This document shows, one piece after another, positions 19,168-28,538 of a stretch of DNA of 64,000 bases (positions are counted from its first letter, which is position 1; every line of letters starts with the position of its first letter). Under the pieces are notes generated by a model. That model worked only from the letters and a program-made list of their open reading frames with translations, searched no databases and was not told where the DNA came from. The stretch is from Streptomyces cynarae. Lineage in GTDB: Bacteria > Actinomycetota > Actinomycetes > Streptomycetales > Streptomycetaceae. The stretch spans positions 248,001-312,000 of the forward strand of contig NZ_CP106793.1 of the NCBI RefSeq assembly GCF_025642135.1, written 5' to 3'. The position numbers were made by a program, and so were the translations under genes.

Positions 19168-20802
19168 TCACTCTTCCCCGTCGACCCCGCCCGACACCGG
19201 ATCCGCTGTGCGGCCCGTGATCTGCAGACGTTCCTCCGTCGTGGTGGGCAGTTCGACGCGGTCGCGGTAGTACCACGAGCTGAGCGACGCCTTGATCCGG
19301 CGGCGCAGCGGTGCCTGACGTCCTGGATGCTCCAGCGGCCTGGGAAGTTCCCTGACCAGCAGGCGGTAGCGCTGCTCCCGGTCGAGACCGGTATGGCGCT
19401 CGCCCATGCCGCCCGCAAGGTCCTGGAGCACCACGCCCGTCTCCTCGCCCTCCTGGTACAGCCGGCGCTCGTGCAGTTGCAGCGCGAGGCAGATACGCCG
19501 GGTGAGGAGGTGGGCGAGGACCGGACCGACGATGACAGCGACACGGAAGGCCCAGGTGAGGGCGTTGACGGAAACACCGAACTCATAGGCGATCACGTCG
19601 TTGCCGCCGGCCAGGAGCAGCACGGCGTAGAAGACGACGGCCGCCACTCCCAGCCCGGTGCGTACCGGCCGGTCACGGGGCCGATCGCACAGATGGTGCT
19701 CCACCAGGTCCCCGGTCACCCATCGCTCGAAGACGGGGTAAAGGTACAGCACCAGGAACAGCAGCGCCGGCAGGACGACCGCAGGCAGCAGGACGTTCCA
19801 CATGAAGGTGTGGCCGGCGACGTTGGTCTCCACGCCCGGCATGAGCCTCAACGCCCCTTCGAGGAATCCGACGTACCAGTCCGGCTGGGCGTCGGTGGAG
19901 ACCTGGTCGGCGACGTACGGGCCGTAGTTCCACACGGGGTTGATCTGTGCGACCGCAGCCAGCAGCGCGGTGACGCCGAAGACGATCAGGGACAGGCCGG
20001 CCGATCTGGCGGTGAACGCGGGATACATCGGTTGCCCCACCGCGTTCCGGTTGGTCTTCCCGGGTGCCGCCCACTGTGTGTGCTTCAGGTAGACCACCAT
20101 GATCAGATGCACGGTGATCAGGGCGATCAGCAGGCCGGGGGCGAACAGGACGTGCACGATATAGAGCCGCTGGCTGAGCATCGTGCCGGGGTAGGCACCA
20201 CCCCAGGCGAAGAAGGCCAGATACGTCCCGACGACCGGAATCGACATCACGATGGTGTTGGCGGTGCGCAGCCCGGTGCCGGACAGCAGGTCGTCCGGGA
20301 GTGAGTAACCGCAGAACCCTTCCAGGAGGGCCAACAGAAACAGGGTCACGCCGATGAACCAGTTGAGCTCTCGCGGGCGGCGGAAGGCGCCGGTGAAGAA
20401 GATCCTCAGCATGTGCACACCGATGGCCGCGACGAAGACGAGAGCGGCCCAATGGTGCATCTGGCGAATCAGCAGACCACCGCGCACCTCGAAGCTCATA
20501 TGTAGCGTTGACTCGTACGCCTTGGTGACCAGCAGGCCCTGCAAGGGCTTGTACGAACCTGCGTAAGTCACTTCGGCCAGGCTCGGATCGAAGTACAGCG
20601 TCAGGTAACTGCCGGTCAGAACCAGAAGCACGAAGCTGTAGAGTGCGATCTCACCGAGCAGGAACGACCAGTGGTCGGGGAAAGCCTTGCGCAGCAGCTG
20701 TCCGGCCAGCTCCGAGACGGGCGCACGCCGGTCCATCACCACGTACGCCTGGAACGCCGCCTGCCGGGCCTTCGCCTCCAGCCTCGCCTTGTGCCGCCGC
20801 AT
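19168..20802 (-). CDS. qcrB: Cytochrome bc1 complex cytochrome b subunit
   Basis: 544 residues. The two His pairs that bind hemes bL and bH are visible in MHHWAALVFVAAIGVHMLR and HVLFAPGLLIALITVHL. The Qo-site region is NPVWNYGPY rather than a canonical PEW motif, as is usual for actinobacterial QcrB. The start MRRHKARLEAKAR is preferred over a longer Arg-rich frame to 20907. It converges with ctaD-ctaF and has no qcrA or qcrC nearby, so it appears to be an additional orphan copy. It may provide an alternative bc1-aa3 supercomplex (inference). Confidence 0.93.
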   Translation of the reverse strand: MRRHKARLEAKARQAAFQAYVVMDRRAPVSELAGQLLRKAFPDHWSFLLGEIALYSFVLLVLTGSYLTLYFDPSLAEVTYAGSYKPLQGLLVTKAYESTLHMSFEVRGGLLIRQMHHWAALVFVAAIGVHMLRIFFTGAFRRPRELNWFIGVTLFLLALLEGFCGYSLPDDLLSGTGLRTANTIVMSIPVVGTYLAFFAWGGAYPGTMLSQRLYIVHVLFAPGLLIALITVHLIMVVYLKHTQWAAPGKTNRNAVGQPMYPAFTARSAGLSLIVFGVTALLAAVAQINPVWNYGPYVADQVSTDAQPDWYVGFLEGALRLMPGVETNVAGHTFMWNVLLPAVVLPALLFLVLYLYPVFERWVTGDLVEHHLCDRPRDRPVRTGLGVAAVVFYAVLLLAGGNDVIAYEFGVSVNALTWAFRVAVIVGPVLAHLLTRRICLALQLHERRLYQEGEETGVVLQDLAGGMGERHTGLDREQRYRLLVRELPRPLEHPGRQAPLRRRIKASLSSWYYRDRVELPTTTEERLQITGRTADPVSGGVDGEE

Positions 20803-21044
20803 CAGCACGCAACACCACGCTCCTTTACGTCCTCTCCCGTACCGGCGTGCCGCGCAGCTCGGTCGGCCGCGCGGCACGCCGGGAGCACCGAGTGCCGCGT
20901 GATTCAATCTTGGTAGTCATCCCGAGGCGCAGTGCGCAGGCATGCCGTAGCACACGGCTTTTCAACGGCGACCGGGTGCCTCCACCCCCGATTGCCGCCT
21001 GGTACACGACGCCGAACGGAGCAGGACGCCACCAGGGAGTCGAA

Positions 21045-21605
21045 GTGCCCAGTCGCAGCGGCATCATCGAGGTACTGACGGCAGACCACCGAGAGATTCA
21101 GCGTCTTTTCGGCCGCATCCGTTCCTCGCCGCCCGGCAGCGAAGAACGGAAGATTCTTGTCGAGCAGGTCAGCAGCAGCCTGGTACGCCACTCCGTGACA
21201 GAGAAGGAGTACCTCTATCCCGCGATGCGCCGATACGTGACGGACGGCGACACCTGGGCGGACCGCGAACTAACCGAGCACCGCGAGATCGAGGGGCTTC
21301 TGAATTCCCTGGAAGCTCAGGAAGCGGAGAGTGCGGAGTTCGGGCACCTCCTGCTGTCCGTGATCACCCGTGTGACGGAACACGTGGTCGAGGAGGAGCA
21401 GCTCATTTTCCCGCGTCTCCAAGCAGTGTGTCCCGCTGATGTCCTGCAGGAGCTGGGCGCCAGGGCCCGCGACACGGAGGCTTCCACACCCACTCGGCCC
21501 CGGCCGGGCGCACCCGAGTCGGCTCCGATGACAAAGGTCACCGCGCAGGTGTGGGGTCCTTGGGATCGCCTCCGCGACCTCGTGACACGCCGCGGCCGGC
21601 AGTGA
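21045..21605 (+). CDS. Hemerythrin HHE-domain protein
   Basis: 186 residues with a GTG start after CCAGGGAGTCGAA. The hemerythrin-like iron ligands are visible in LTADHREIQRL, LVRHSVTEKEYLYP, ELTEHREIEGLL and VTEHVVEEEQLIFPRL, a four-helix bundle that binds a di-iron centre. A 35-residue proline/arginine-rich tail follows. It diverges from the cytochrome b gene across a 242-bp gap. A role in oxygen, NO or iron handling near respiratory genes is plausible but inferred. Confidence 0.88.
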   Translation: MPSRSGIIEVLTADHREIQRLFGRIRSSPPGSEERKILVEQVSSSLVRHSVTEKEYLYPAMRRYVTDGDTWADRELTEHREIEGLLNSLEAQEAESAEFGHLLLSVITRVTEHVVEEEQLIFPRLQAVCPADVLQELGARARDTEASTPTRPRPGAPESAPMTKVTAQVWGPWDRLRDLVTRRGRQ

Positions 21606-22019
21606 CACGACATCCGTCTTCGTCACGCCGACGCGGAGGACACCGACGCGACCGGGCGCCGCCCCACCGTACGCCGTCGCGCGCGTCCAGCCACCGACGA
21701 CCGAGCCCTCCCCGGGGCCGGCGCGCGATCCCCGGCGGTCCGGCCGGAGACAACCGGGAGTCGGCAGACTGCGTTTGACACGCGGCGACCGCGTCGGCGC
21801 TGCCGCCGGCAGCTGCCGTTCACCAGCCGGGAGACCACCCAGCGTGGCACCGTGGTGGCTCACCGCATGGGAGAGGAACCGCGACCGCTCCAGCTTGTCC
21901 CGCTCCGAGCGCGGAATCCTGGTCGAGACCGAGCAGGGCTTGTTCACCCAGCAGAGGCCGTACCCTTCCGGCGACACCAGCCCGCTTTCCTCTCCCGAAC
22001 GCGCGAAGCGGACATCATC
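21606..22019. other. Unassigned stretch
   Basis: 414 bp between the hemerythrin gene and the convergent P-loop kinase. Open frames run through it, but they are Arg/Pro-rich and low in protein character. I see no RNA gene or clear repeat. Confidence 0.4.
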
Positions 22020-22556
22020 TTACGCACCGCCTCTCAGCTGCTGGACTGCATCGATCACGCTCTCCACCACCTCGGTCACCGGCTTGGAAGCATCGATGAT
22101 CGTCGCACCACGGCTTTCGTAGATCGCTCGCATCCGAGGATTCCACTTCAGGGCCGCCGCGAGCTCTTCGGGGTGTTGACCGAATGCGTTCGTAGTGCGG
22201 GTCGCGAGCCGGTGGCGGAGGGTGTCCTCGTTGATCACCAGGCACACGATGAGGTCGAAAAGATCGCGGACGTCTGTCTCGTTCTCCGCCGACCCGCACA
22301 AGAACGCGATTCGGAAACGAGACTCCTCGACGAGGTTCTCAACGCGCTCGCGGACGATCGCCCATCCGTATCGATCGAGCCAACCCTCGGGAACAGGATA
22401 CGGAGGATCCATCACGACCTCGCCCTTGGCTCGGTCGATCCAGCGGCTGAAGCCGTCCTCGTCGGCGTCGAGCGCGAAGTAGCCACGTTCTCGCAACGCT
22501 CCGCAGACCGTGGACTTACCAGTCCCTGAATTGCCCGTCACCCACACCAATGTCAC
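22020..22556 (-). CDS. Small P-loop nucleoside/nucleotide kinase-like protein
   Basis: 178 residues starting at GTG. The Walker A loop WVTGNSGTGKST lies at residues about 4-15. DADEDGFSRWID near 28 resembles the NMP-binding region of adenylate-kinase-like enzymes. VCLVINEDTLRHRLATRTTNAFG contains a lid-like Arg pair, and IIDASKPVTEVVESVID is a typical ending. The substrate is unknown. Isolated shikimate-kinase-like or adenylate-kinase-like proteins of this type are common in Streptomyces. Confidence 0.8.
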   Translation of the reverse strand: MTLVWVTGNSGTGKSTVCGALRERGYFALDADEDGFSRWIDRAKGEVVMDPPYPVPEGWLDRYGWAIVRERVENLVEESRFRIAFLCGSAENETDVRDLFDLIVCLVINEDTLRHRLATRTTNAFGQHPEELAAALKWNPRMRAIYESRGATIIDASKPVTEVVESVIDAVQQLRGGA

Positions 22557-22809
22557 GCCGCCAGCGTAGACATGGCCATCCCGGGCCAGCGACGCCATCG
22601 CCGCGATCAGGCAAGGTGCAGCTTCGACCGAGTGAGTGCTCCGACACAGTCCCGGGACGGCCGAAGCCCCAGCTCAGCTGCCAATGCCACGTCCCTCAAG
22701 CATGCCATCGCGGCCGGTCGCTCAGCCTGAGCGCACTCAATCCGAAACAGATATTGACTCACATACCGTCCGCCGATCCCCAGCTCTGCTGGAGGTCATC
22801 GGACGCGGA

Positions 22810-23319
22810 CTACTCCGTCCTGGGATCGAAGTCCTCCACGAAGAAGCTATCGTGCCGCAGGCGAAACTGTTTGAGTTCCTCGGCGCTGCGTTGCGCCATC
22901 TCCGCGACCCGCTCGAAGTATTCCTCGCGTGGGGCGCCTGGAGAGAAGAGCATGAGCATGGACGTGGGCTCGTCGGTCACGTTCTTGAAGGCGTGCAGGC
23001 CGCCGACCGGCACGTACAGGAAGTCGCCCACGCGGCCCGTGACCCACTTCTCGCCGTTGTAGAGCTCCAGTTCGCCGGAGAGGATGTAGAAGGACTCCGA
23101 CATCGCCTTGTGGAAGTGAGTCTTGGCTCCAGGGGACCGTGCACCCAACTCCACCTTGTACAGACCGAATTCGCCGCCGGTCGACGCGTTGGTGGCGAGG
23201 TAGTGCGTCGAGGCACCGGGCGAGGAGATGTCCGGCGGGGTGTCGGCCGGGCGGAAGACAGAGTTCACTTCGCCCTTCGCGCCATGGTAACGGGGCTTCG
23301 GGTACTCCAGGTAGGACAT
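22810..23319 (-). CDS. Cupin-domain protein
   Basis: 169 residues with one cupin barrel. Motif 1 is visible as GAKTHFHKAMSESFYILSGELEL, with metal-type His-x-His and Glu, and motif 2 as VGDFLYVPVGGLHAFKN. The start MSYLEYPKPRYHG is preceded by GGAGAG. A longer frame to 23595 is not protein-like before that. The function is unknown: a small-molecule-binding or dioxygenase-like cupin. It stands alone. Confidence 0.85.
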   Translation of the reverse strand: MSYLEYPKPRYHGAKGEVNSVFRPADTPPDISSPGASTHYLATNASTGGEFGLYKVELGARSPGAKTHFHKAMSESFYILSGELELYNGEKWVTGRVGDFLYVPVGGLHAFKNVTDEPTSMLMLFSPGAPREEYFERVAEMAQRSAEELKQFRLRHDSFFVEDFDPRTE

Positions 23320-23966
23320 GATGCACTCTCCTTCGCAGGTCTCCACCAGAATGGTGGCCTCCGCCTCTAGAAGCCACACCGGGTTTGCGAATGATCTCGG
23401 GTCCTGGGCGCCCACAAGCGAACAGCACCGGCCTGCCACCGTGATAGAGGTCGCCGTCCACGAACGCCCGTGATGCGCCCGGGCGGGGGCGGTTTTGGAA
23501 CGCTCTCGCTGGGCGTTGGGTGACCGCGACAAGGCCGAGGCCGTGGCGTCACCCGCGGCCGCGACATCTACACCGACAAGCCCCCGCTCCGCCACCGGGA
23601 CGGTCAGAAGAATGTTGGCGATGCCGGAACCACAGGCAAATGCGGGGTAGGTCGAAGACGAGTGCGGCCACCCGAGATCACCGATGGGTGAAGACCGCGG
23701 AAGAACTGCTGGACGAGTTCGTCGCAGTTCTCCAGCCCCAGCCTCGGATGACGCTGAGTTCGCTCAGGGTGAGTCCGCTCCTGAGGTAGGTGTAGGCAGG
23801 GTGTGCAACGCACGAGGCTCCCGTGCCGTTGAGGGACGTGTACCAAATCTCAACCCACCGGCACAGGAGCTTCGTTGGTTGCCTATCGTGCCGCACTCGA
23901 CCTGCCTGGCACCCTCATCGGGTGGGTCACCGTGCGCTGGAGGCGCTCAGAGAGGTCGGTTGCTCG
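23320..23966. other. Unassigned stretch with possible transposase head
   Basis: About 650 bp. On the plus strand 23871-23960 reads SLVAYRAALDLPGTLIGWVTVRW, which resembles the N-terminus of some Streptomyces IS5-like transposases, but it stops being recognisable within 30 residues. Everything else looks non-coding or decayed. The match is weak. Confidence 0.3.
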
Positions 23967-25523
23967 TCAGCTCCAGGGAGATGCGGTGAGCCAACTGGTG
24001 TCCTGGGCCCATGACGACGTGGAGTCCCAGGCGTTGGAGCCGCCATTGCTGGCTATGTAGGCCGTGAAGTTGTAGTGGCGGATGTACTTCGTCGGGTAAT
24101 TGACGGACTGGAAGGAGTGGCCGACTCCGCTGTTGCCCGTGGTGGGGCAGAAGGTGGCGTCCTGCGCGAACGTGCTGGCGCCGTTGTCCGTGTTCAGGTA
24201 GAGCTCGTAGTTGTAGTGGCGCAGGAACTGGCCGGGGTTGTTGGCGGACTCGAAGGACAGGCAGGAGCTGTTGGCCAGACCGGCGCGGACGATCCACGTC
24301 GCGTCAGCCTTGTCGGTGGCCGAGCTGGAGGAGTTGATGTTGGAGATGACGACCTTGGTGTCGGCGTCGTCGTGGCGGAGGTAGTCCGAGGTGCAGCAGG
24401 GGGCAGTAGTGGCCTGCAGGGAGATCCGGGAGCCGGGCGTCAGCGAGCCGGTGCTGGTTGAACCGCTGTTGTAGCCGGCGGCGGTGATGTTGGCCTGTAC
24501 GGCGTTCTCGGTGGCGTCCGAGGGGTAGCCCGAGGTCATGACGCCTTCGTAGAAGGTGCCTTGGGCGCCCTTGCTGTTGTCGCCGCCGATGCCGAGGATG
24601 ATCGCGCCTTCCTTGTGCATCGGGTTGTAGCCGGAGACGTTGGGGCGCACGCCGCTGTAGTAGGTGGACAGGCTGCCCGACTGGGCGTCGCCGCCGCGGA
24701 TGGCCCACTGGTTCGGGCCGCCCTTGACCATGGCGGTCAGGAACCGGTTGTTGACGGTGGGGTCGCCCGCGTTGAATGTGCGGTTGACCCCGGAGAACAG
24801 GCCGTTCTCCAGGTCTGCCATGACCCAGGGGCCGTTGCCGCTGCCGTAGCCCCACGCCTTGCTGTTGCCGAAGTAGATGGCCTCCATGTGGCCGTTGCCG
24901 GTGTCGGTGCTGCTGGTCTCGGCGTTGCCGTAGTCGAAGCAACAGCCGCCGTTGAAGTGCGTGCCGTCGAAGATCGCGTACATGCCCTCGGGTTGGTCTC
25001 CGGTGGCGATGCCGTTGGTGTTGTTGTTGCGGTAGCCGGTGCCGGGGGCGACGTAGACGCCGTAGGCCTCGTGCCCGCCGACGGTGACCGGCGCCTCGAA
25101 GGCGTTGGCGAGGTTGTCCGGCCCTCCGGCGGCTCCGCCCGCGGGTGCCTGGGTGAGATTGTTGCCCTTGCCGGACTGGTCGTAGATGACGGTGATGACG
25201 CAGCTCGTGTTGGCGCAGAACGAATCCTGCGCGGCGGCGTTGGCGTATCCGCCGGTGCTCAGCAGGCCGATGTTCAGGGTGCTGTTGTCCGAGGCGCGCC
25301 TGATCTGGTACAGCGGGCCGTTGTACGCCCCGTACAGGGCGCGGGTGGTGCTGTGCGCCGCGACGCAGGGGGTGCCGCCTGCGGCGTAGATGTCGCACGG
25401 CCCCTGGGTGGCGGCCTGCGAGGTGGTGGCCGTGGCGGTGAGCAGGCCGGCGGCGAGCGCGGCGGTGGCACCCGCCGCGAGGAGCGCGCGTCTGACGCTG
25501 CGTATCCACGGTGGCTTGAGCAT
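23967..25523 (-). CDS. GH54 alpha-L-arabinofuranosidase with CBM42, copy 1
   Basis: 518 residues, secreted. Signal peptide MLKPPWIRSVRRALLAAGA... is cut near Ala38. The GH54 catalytic domain (about 40-345) contains cysteine pairs, GGCCFDYGNAET, the putative nucleophile Glu239 in ADLENGLFSG and acid Asp315 in GIGGDNSKGAQGTFYEGVM. The arabinose-binding CBM42 (AbfB) domain (about 355-518) has the repeated YLRHxx, FLRHYNY and YIRHYNF motifs. AAGGAG precedes the ATG. It releases arabinose from arabinoxylan or arabinan outside the cell. It lies 146 bp after its paralogue. Confidence 0.93.
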   Translation of the reverse strand: MLKPPWIRSVRRALLAAGATAALAAGLLTATATTSQAATQGPCDIYAAGGTPCVAAHSTTRALYGAYNGPLYQIRRASDNSTLNIGLLSTGGYANAAAQDSFCANTSCVITVIYDQSGKGNNLTQAPAGGAAGGPDNLANAFEAPVTVGGHEAYGVYVAPGTGYRNNNTNGIATGDQPEGMYAIFDGTHFNGGCCFDYGNAETSSTDTGNGHMEAIYFGNSKAWGYGSGNGPWVMADLENGLFSGVNRTFNAGDPTVNNRFLTAMVKGGPNQWAIRGGDAQSGSLSTYYSGVRPNVSGYNPMHKEGAIILGIGGDNSKGAQGTFYEGVMTSGYPSDATENAVQANITAAGYNSGSTSTGSLTPGSRISLQATTAPCCTSDYLRHDDADTKVVISNINSSSSATDKADATWIVRAGLANSSCLSFESANNPGQFLRHYNYELYLNTDNGASTFAQDATFCPTTGNSGVGHSFQSVNYPTKYIRHYNFTAYIASNGGSNAWDSTSSWAQDTSWLTASPWS

Positions 25524-25669
25524 GAAGGACTCCTTCACTGGGTGGGGTGTGATGCGTGCGTCGACGAACCCCGGTGTCCGGCTGTGCGGACGTCGCGGGT
25601 TGCGTAGACGCCTCCGAGTGCGGTGCGGCTTCGGCGGTCTTCGGCACCGGACCCGGCGCTGGTTGCTCG

Positions 25670-27223
25670 TCAGCTCCAGGGGGCGGCGACGAGCCAGCTG
25701 GTGTCCTGGGCCCACAGCGAGGTGGTGTCCCAGGCGTTGGTACCGCCGTCGCTTGCGATGTAGCCGGTGAAGCTGTAGTGACGGATGTACTTGGCCGGGT
25801 AGTTGAAGGACTGCAGGGAATAGCCCGTCCCACTGTTTCCTGGCTTGGAACAGAAGGTGGCGTCGGCGGCGAACTGGCTGGTGCCGTCATTGGGCTGCAG
25901 GTGGAGCTGGAACGCGTAGTGCCTGATGTAACTGCCGGGTGTGTTCGCCGACTCGAAGGAGACGCAGTTGCTGTTGGCCAGGCCGGCGCGGACGATCCAG
26001 GTGGCGTCGCCCTTGACGGTGGAGGAGCTGCTGGAGGTCACCGGCGCGATCACGACGTTGTCGTCGCTGGTGTCGTGCTGCAGGTAGTCGGTGGTGCAGC
26101 ATGAGGTGGTGGCCTGCAGCGATACCTTCGCGCCCGAGGTGAAGGGGGTGGTGGTGCTGTAGCCGGCCGCGGCGATGTTGGCCTGGACCGCGGCGTCGAT
26201 GGCGTCGGAGGGGTAGCCCTTGACCATCGCGCCCTCGTAGAAGGTGCCCGCGCTCGCGTTGCGGTTGGTCTGGCAGCAGTCACCGCCGCTGCCGAGGATG
26301 ATGGCGCCCTGCTTGTGCATCGGGTTGTACCCGGTGGGCAGTGCGCCGCTGTAGAACTGGGTCAGACTCCCGGACTGCGCGTTGGCGCCCTTGAGCGCCA
26401 TTTGGGTGGTGCCGTTGTTCTTGAGCATCGCGGTGACGAAGTGGCTGGTCTCGGACACCTGGTTGGGATTCCACGTCTTGCTGCCGCCGGAGAACAAGCC
26501 GTTCTCCAGGTCCGCCTGCACCCACGGCCCAGTTCCGTTACAGCCGCCGAACCAGCATTCGGTGCTGAAGTTGATCGCGTCCATGGCGCCGTTGCCGTCG
26601 GCCTTGTGGTCGGTCTCCGTGTTGCCGTAGTCGAAGCAGCAGCCGCCGTTGACGTGGGTTCCGCTGGTGACCATGTACTCGCCCTCGGGTGAGCTGCCGG
26701 TCGGCACGCCCCCGGTGGAGTTGTACGCAAAGTAGCTGTTGCCGGGGTTGATGTAGAGCGCGTAAGCCTCCTGGCCGCCCACGCTGAGCGCTTCGGTGTT
26801 CGCGGTGGCCGCCGTGTCGGCGCCGCCGGTCCCGCCGGGTCCCTGATACACCAGGGTGTTGCCGCCGCCGGTCTGGTCGTAGACGCGGGTGATGGTGCAG
26901 GTGGTGCCCGCGCAGAAGGAGTCCTGCGCCACGGCGTTGGCGACACCTCCGGCGGACAGTACCCCGATGTCCTGCAACGAGCTGTCCGACGCGCGCTGCA
27001 CCTGGTAAAGCGGGCCGTTGTAGGAGGCGAACAGCGCGCGGGTGGTGCTGTGCGCCGCGACGCACGGCGTGCCGCCCGCGGCGTAGATGTCGCAGGGCCC
27101 TTGTGTAGCGGCGTGCGAGGCTTCACTGAAAGCGATAAGGCCGGCGAAGGCGAGCGCCGCCGCAGCCAAGGAGACAACGAGCCTCCGGCGCAGTCGTCGG
27201 AATATGTGCAACGCAGGCACCAT
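25670..27223 (-). CDS. GH54 alpha-L-arabinofuranosidase with CBM42, copy 2
   Basis: 517 residues, a tandem paralogue of the preceding protein with the same layout: signal peptide to about residue 37, then ATQGPCDIYAAGGTPC shared verbatim with copy 1, catalytic ADLENGLFSG and GSGGDCCQTNRNASAGTFYE, then CBM42 with YLQHD, YIRHYAF and YIRHYSF. The acid loop differs, with an extra CCQTNRN insertion near the catalytic Asp, so specificity may differ. AAGGGAG precedes the ATG. It is first in the pair and lies downstream of a perfect palindromic operator at 27361. Confidence 0.93.
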   Translation of the reverse strand: MVPALHIFRRLRRRLVVSLAAAALAFAGLIAFSEASHAATQGPCDIYAAGGTPCVAAHSTTRALFASYNGPLYQVQRASDSSLQDIGVLSAGGVANAVAQDSFCAGTTCTITRVYDQTGGGNTLVYQGPGGTGGADTAATANTEALSVGGQEAYALYINPGNSYFAYNSTGGVPTGSSPEGEYMVTSGTHVNGGCCFDYGNTETDHKADGNGAMDAINFSTECWFGGCNGTGPWVQADLENGLFSGGSKTWNPNQVSETSHFVTAMLKNNGTTQMALKGANAQSGSLTQFYSGALPTGYNPMHKQGAIILGSGGDCCQTNRNASAGTFYEGAMVKGYPSDAIDAAVQANIAAAGYSTTTPFTSGAKVSLQATTSCCTTDYLQHDTSDDNVVIAPVTSSSSSTVKGDATWIVRAGLANSNCVSFESANTPGSYIRHYAFQLHLQPNDGTSQFAADATFCSKPGNSGTGYSLQSFNYPAKYIRHYSFTGYIASDGGTNAWDTTSLWAQDTSWLVAAPWS

Positions 27224-27360
27224 GAACTCCCTTGTGCATCGATACCGGGACGGCAAGCCGCGCCCCGACGGGGTCAGCGGTGGGCCGAAGGGTGGGCTGA
27301 TGGGGGGCCTGAGGGCGGGCGGACGCGTCCGGGCCTGCGGATCTGCCGACGGGCCGCCCA

Positions 27361-27384
27361 TGAATTGTTAGCGCTAACAATTCA
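27361..27384. promoter_or_regulatory. LacI-type palindromic operator before the GH54 pair
   Basis: A perfect 24-bp palindrome with core TTGTTAGCGCTAACAA, the classic pattern for LacI/GalR regulators (central CG, TTGTTA-N4-TAACAA half sites). It lies 138 bp upstream of the first GH54 start. No LacI gene is adjacent, so the regulator must be encoded elsewhere. The rest of the 27224-27780 gap shows no gene. Confidence 0.85.
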
Positions 27385-27780
27385 TCGGCGAATCGGCTGT
27401 CACTCGGCCGGTCCGGATCAAGGCATGACTATCGGGGAACTCCAGAGAGGCGTCAAGACCTCGAACTGTTCGTTCCAGGAGGGTGGATACGACGGACCCC
27501 AGCCGCAGGGGCGGTCACCATCCGTCTGTGCCAGTCCTGGCTCTCGGCTCACCGGAGAACCCGGAGGTCGACCCGTCTACGACGCAAGTCCCGCGAACGT
27601 TCCGGCCCGCGAATCATGCGAGAGGTATTGACGCCGCTCACCGGTTCTCTATGATCCAGCTTGCTCGACAGTTCGACCTTCGTTCGACATAACGAACATG
27701 CCGCCGCCACCGCATCGGCAGTCTGCACAGCCTCCGACGCGGCCAACCAGCACCACTCACTGGAGGATTACGAGGTCCCC

Positions 27781-28045
27781 ATGCACAGGCGAAGGCGCAG
27801 CCGCAGACATCTGACCGCGGTGCTCGCCGCTGCGGTTGCGGCCCTGGTCGCGTTGGCGGCGACGCTCGTCGCCAACCCCGGCTCAGGCCGCCCCAAGCGG
27901 CGCCTTGCGCGGCGGTGGTGGCGGCCGGTGTCTCGATGTGCCCAATGCCAGCCAGACCGACGGCACTTAGCTGCAGATCTGGGACTGCTCGGCCGGGACC
28001 ACCCAGCAGTGGACGTTGACGGACAGCAACCAGCTGACCGAGACA
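27781..28045 (+). pseudogene. Secreted ricin-type lectin gene, 5' fragment with frameshift and nonsense codon
   Basis: The ATG follows ACGAGG and encodes a signal peptide (MHRRRRSRRHLTAVLAAAVA...). After about 27884 the coding frame shifts: the other frame reads GGGRCLDVPNASQTDGT, a TAG at 27968, then LQIWDCSAGTTQQWTLTDSN. This is a ricin B-type beta-trefoil repeat with its QxW motif; the TAG stands where Gln (CAG) is expected. The gene breaks off near 28045, directly against the 3' end of the truncated kdpD. It is the head of a lost secreted carbohydrate-binding enzyme or lectin. Confidence 0.82.
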
Positions 28046-28538
28046 TGTCGACCAGTTCTATCTGGTCGGCGCGGCGCACGACCTCGTCCGGCACCGTCTC
28101 CCGCTGCCGTACCCCCGTTATCGACTCCCCGACATCGCTCAGCGACTCCAGGTGCTGGATGTTGACGGTGGAGATCACGTTGATGCCGGCTGCGAGCAGC
28201 TCTTCCACGTCCTGCCAGCGCTTGGCGTTGCGTGAGCCGGGGACGTTGGTGTGGGCGAGTTGGTCGACGAGCGCCACCTCGGGGTGCCGCGCGAGGACGG
28301 CGTCGTCGTCCATCTCGGTGAACGTGCTGCCCCGGTACTGGAGCTCCTTGCGCGGCGTCTGCTCCAGGCCGTGCAGCATCACCTCGGTGCGCAGGCGGTG
28401 GTGGTGCTCGACGAAGGCGACCACGCAGTCGGTGCCCCGCTCCACCCGGCGGTGCGCCTCGGAGAGCATCGCGTAGGTCTTGCCGACGCCGGGAGCCGCG
28501 CCGAGGTGGATCCGGAGCTTGCGGCGTGCCATGGTCAT
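28045..28538 (-). pseudogene. kdpD: kdpD sensor kinase, N-terminal fragment only
   Basis: Start MTMARRKLRIHLGAAPGVGKTYAML overlaps the kdpE stop. About 165 residues of the cytosolic KdpD (osmosensitive K+ sensor) domain are intact: Walker A GAAPGVGKT, FVEHHHRLRTEVML, VALVDQLAHTNVPGSRNAKRWQD, RRADQIELVDMS. Homology ends after VDMS. The following residues are translated from the antisense of the lectin relic. Membrane helices, the HAMP/GAF region and the histidine kinase core (about 700 residues) are missing, so KdpE has no adjacent functional kinase. Confidence 0.88.

Noticed and set aside
23604..23896. Minus-strand frames upstream of the GH54 pair that look slightly protein-like
   Set aside because: No start, no motif and only short runs; too weak to list as genes.
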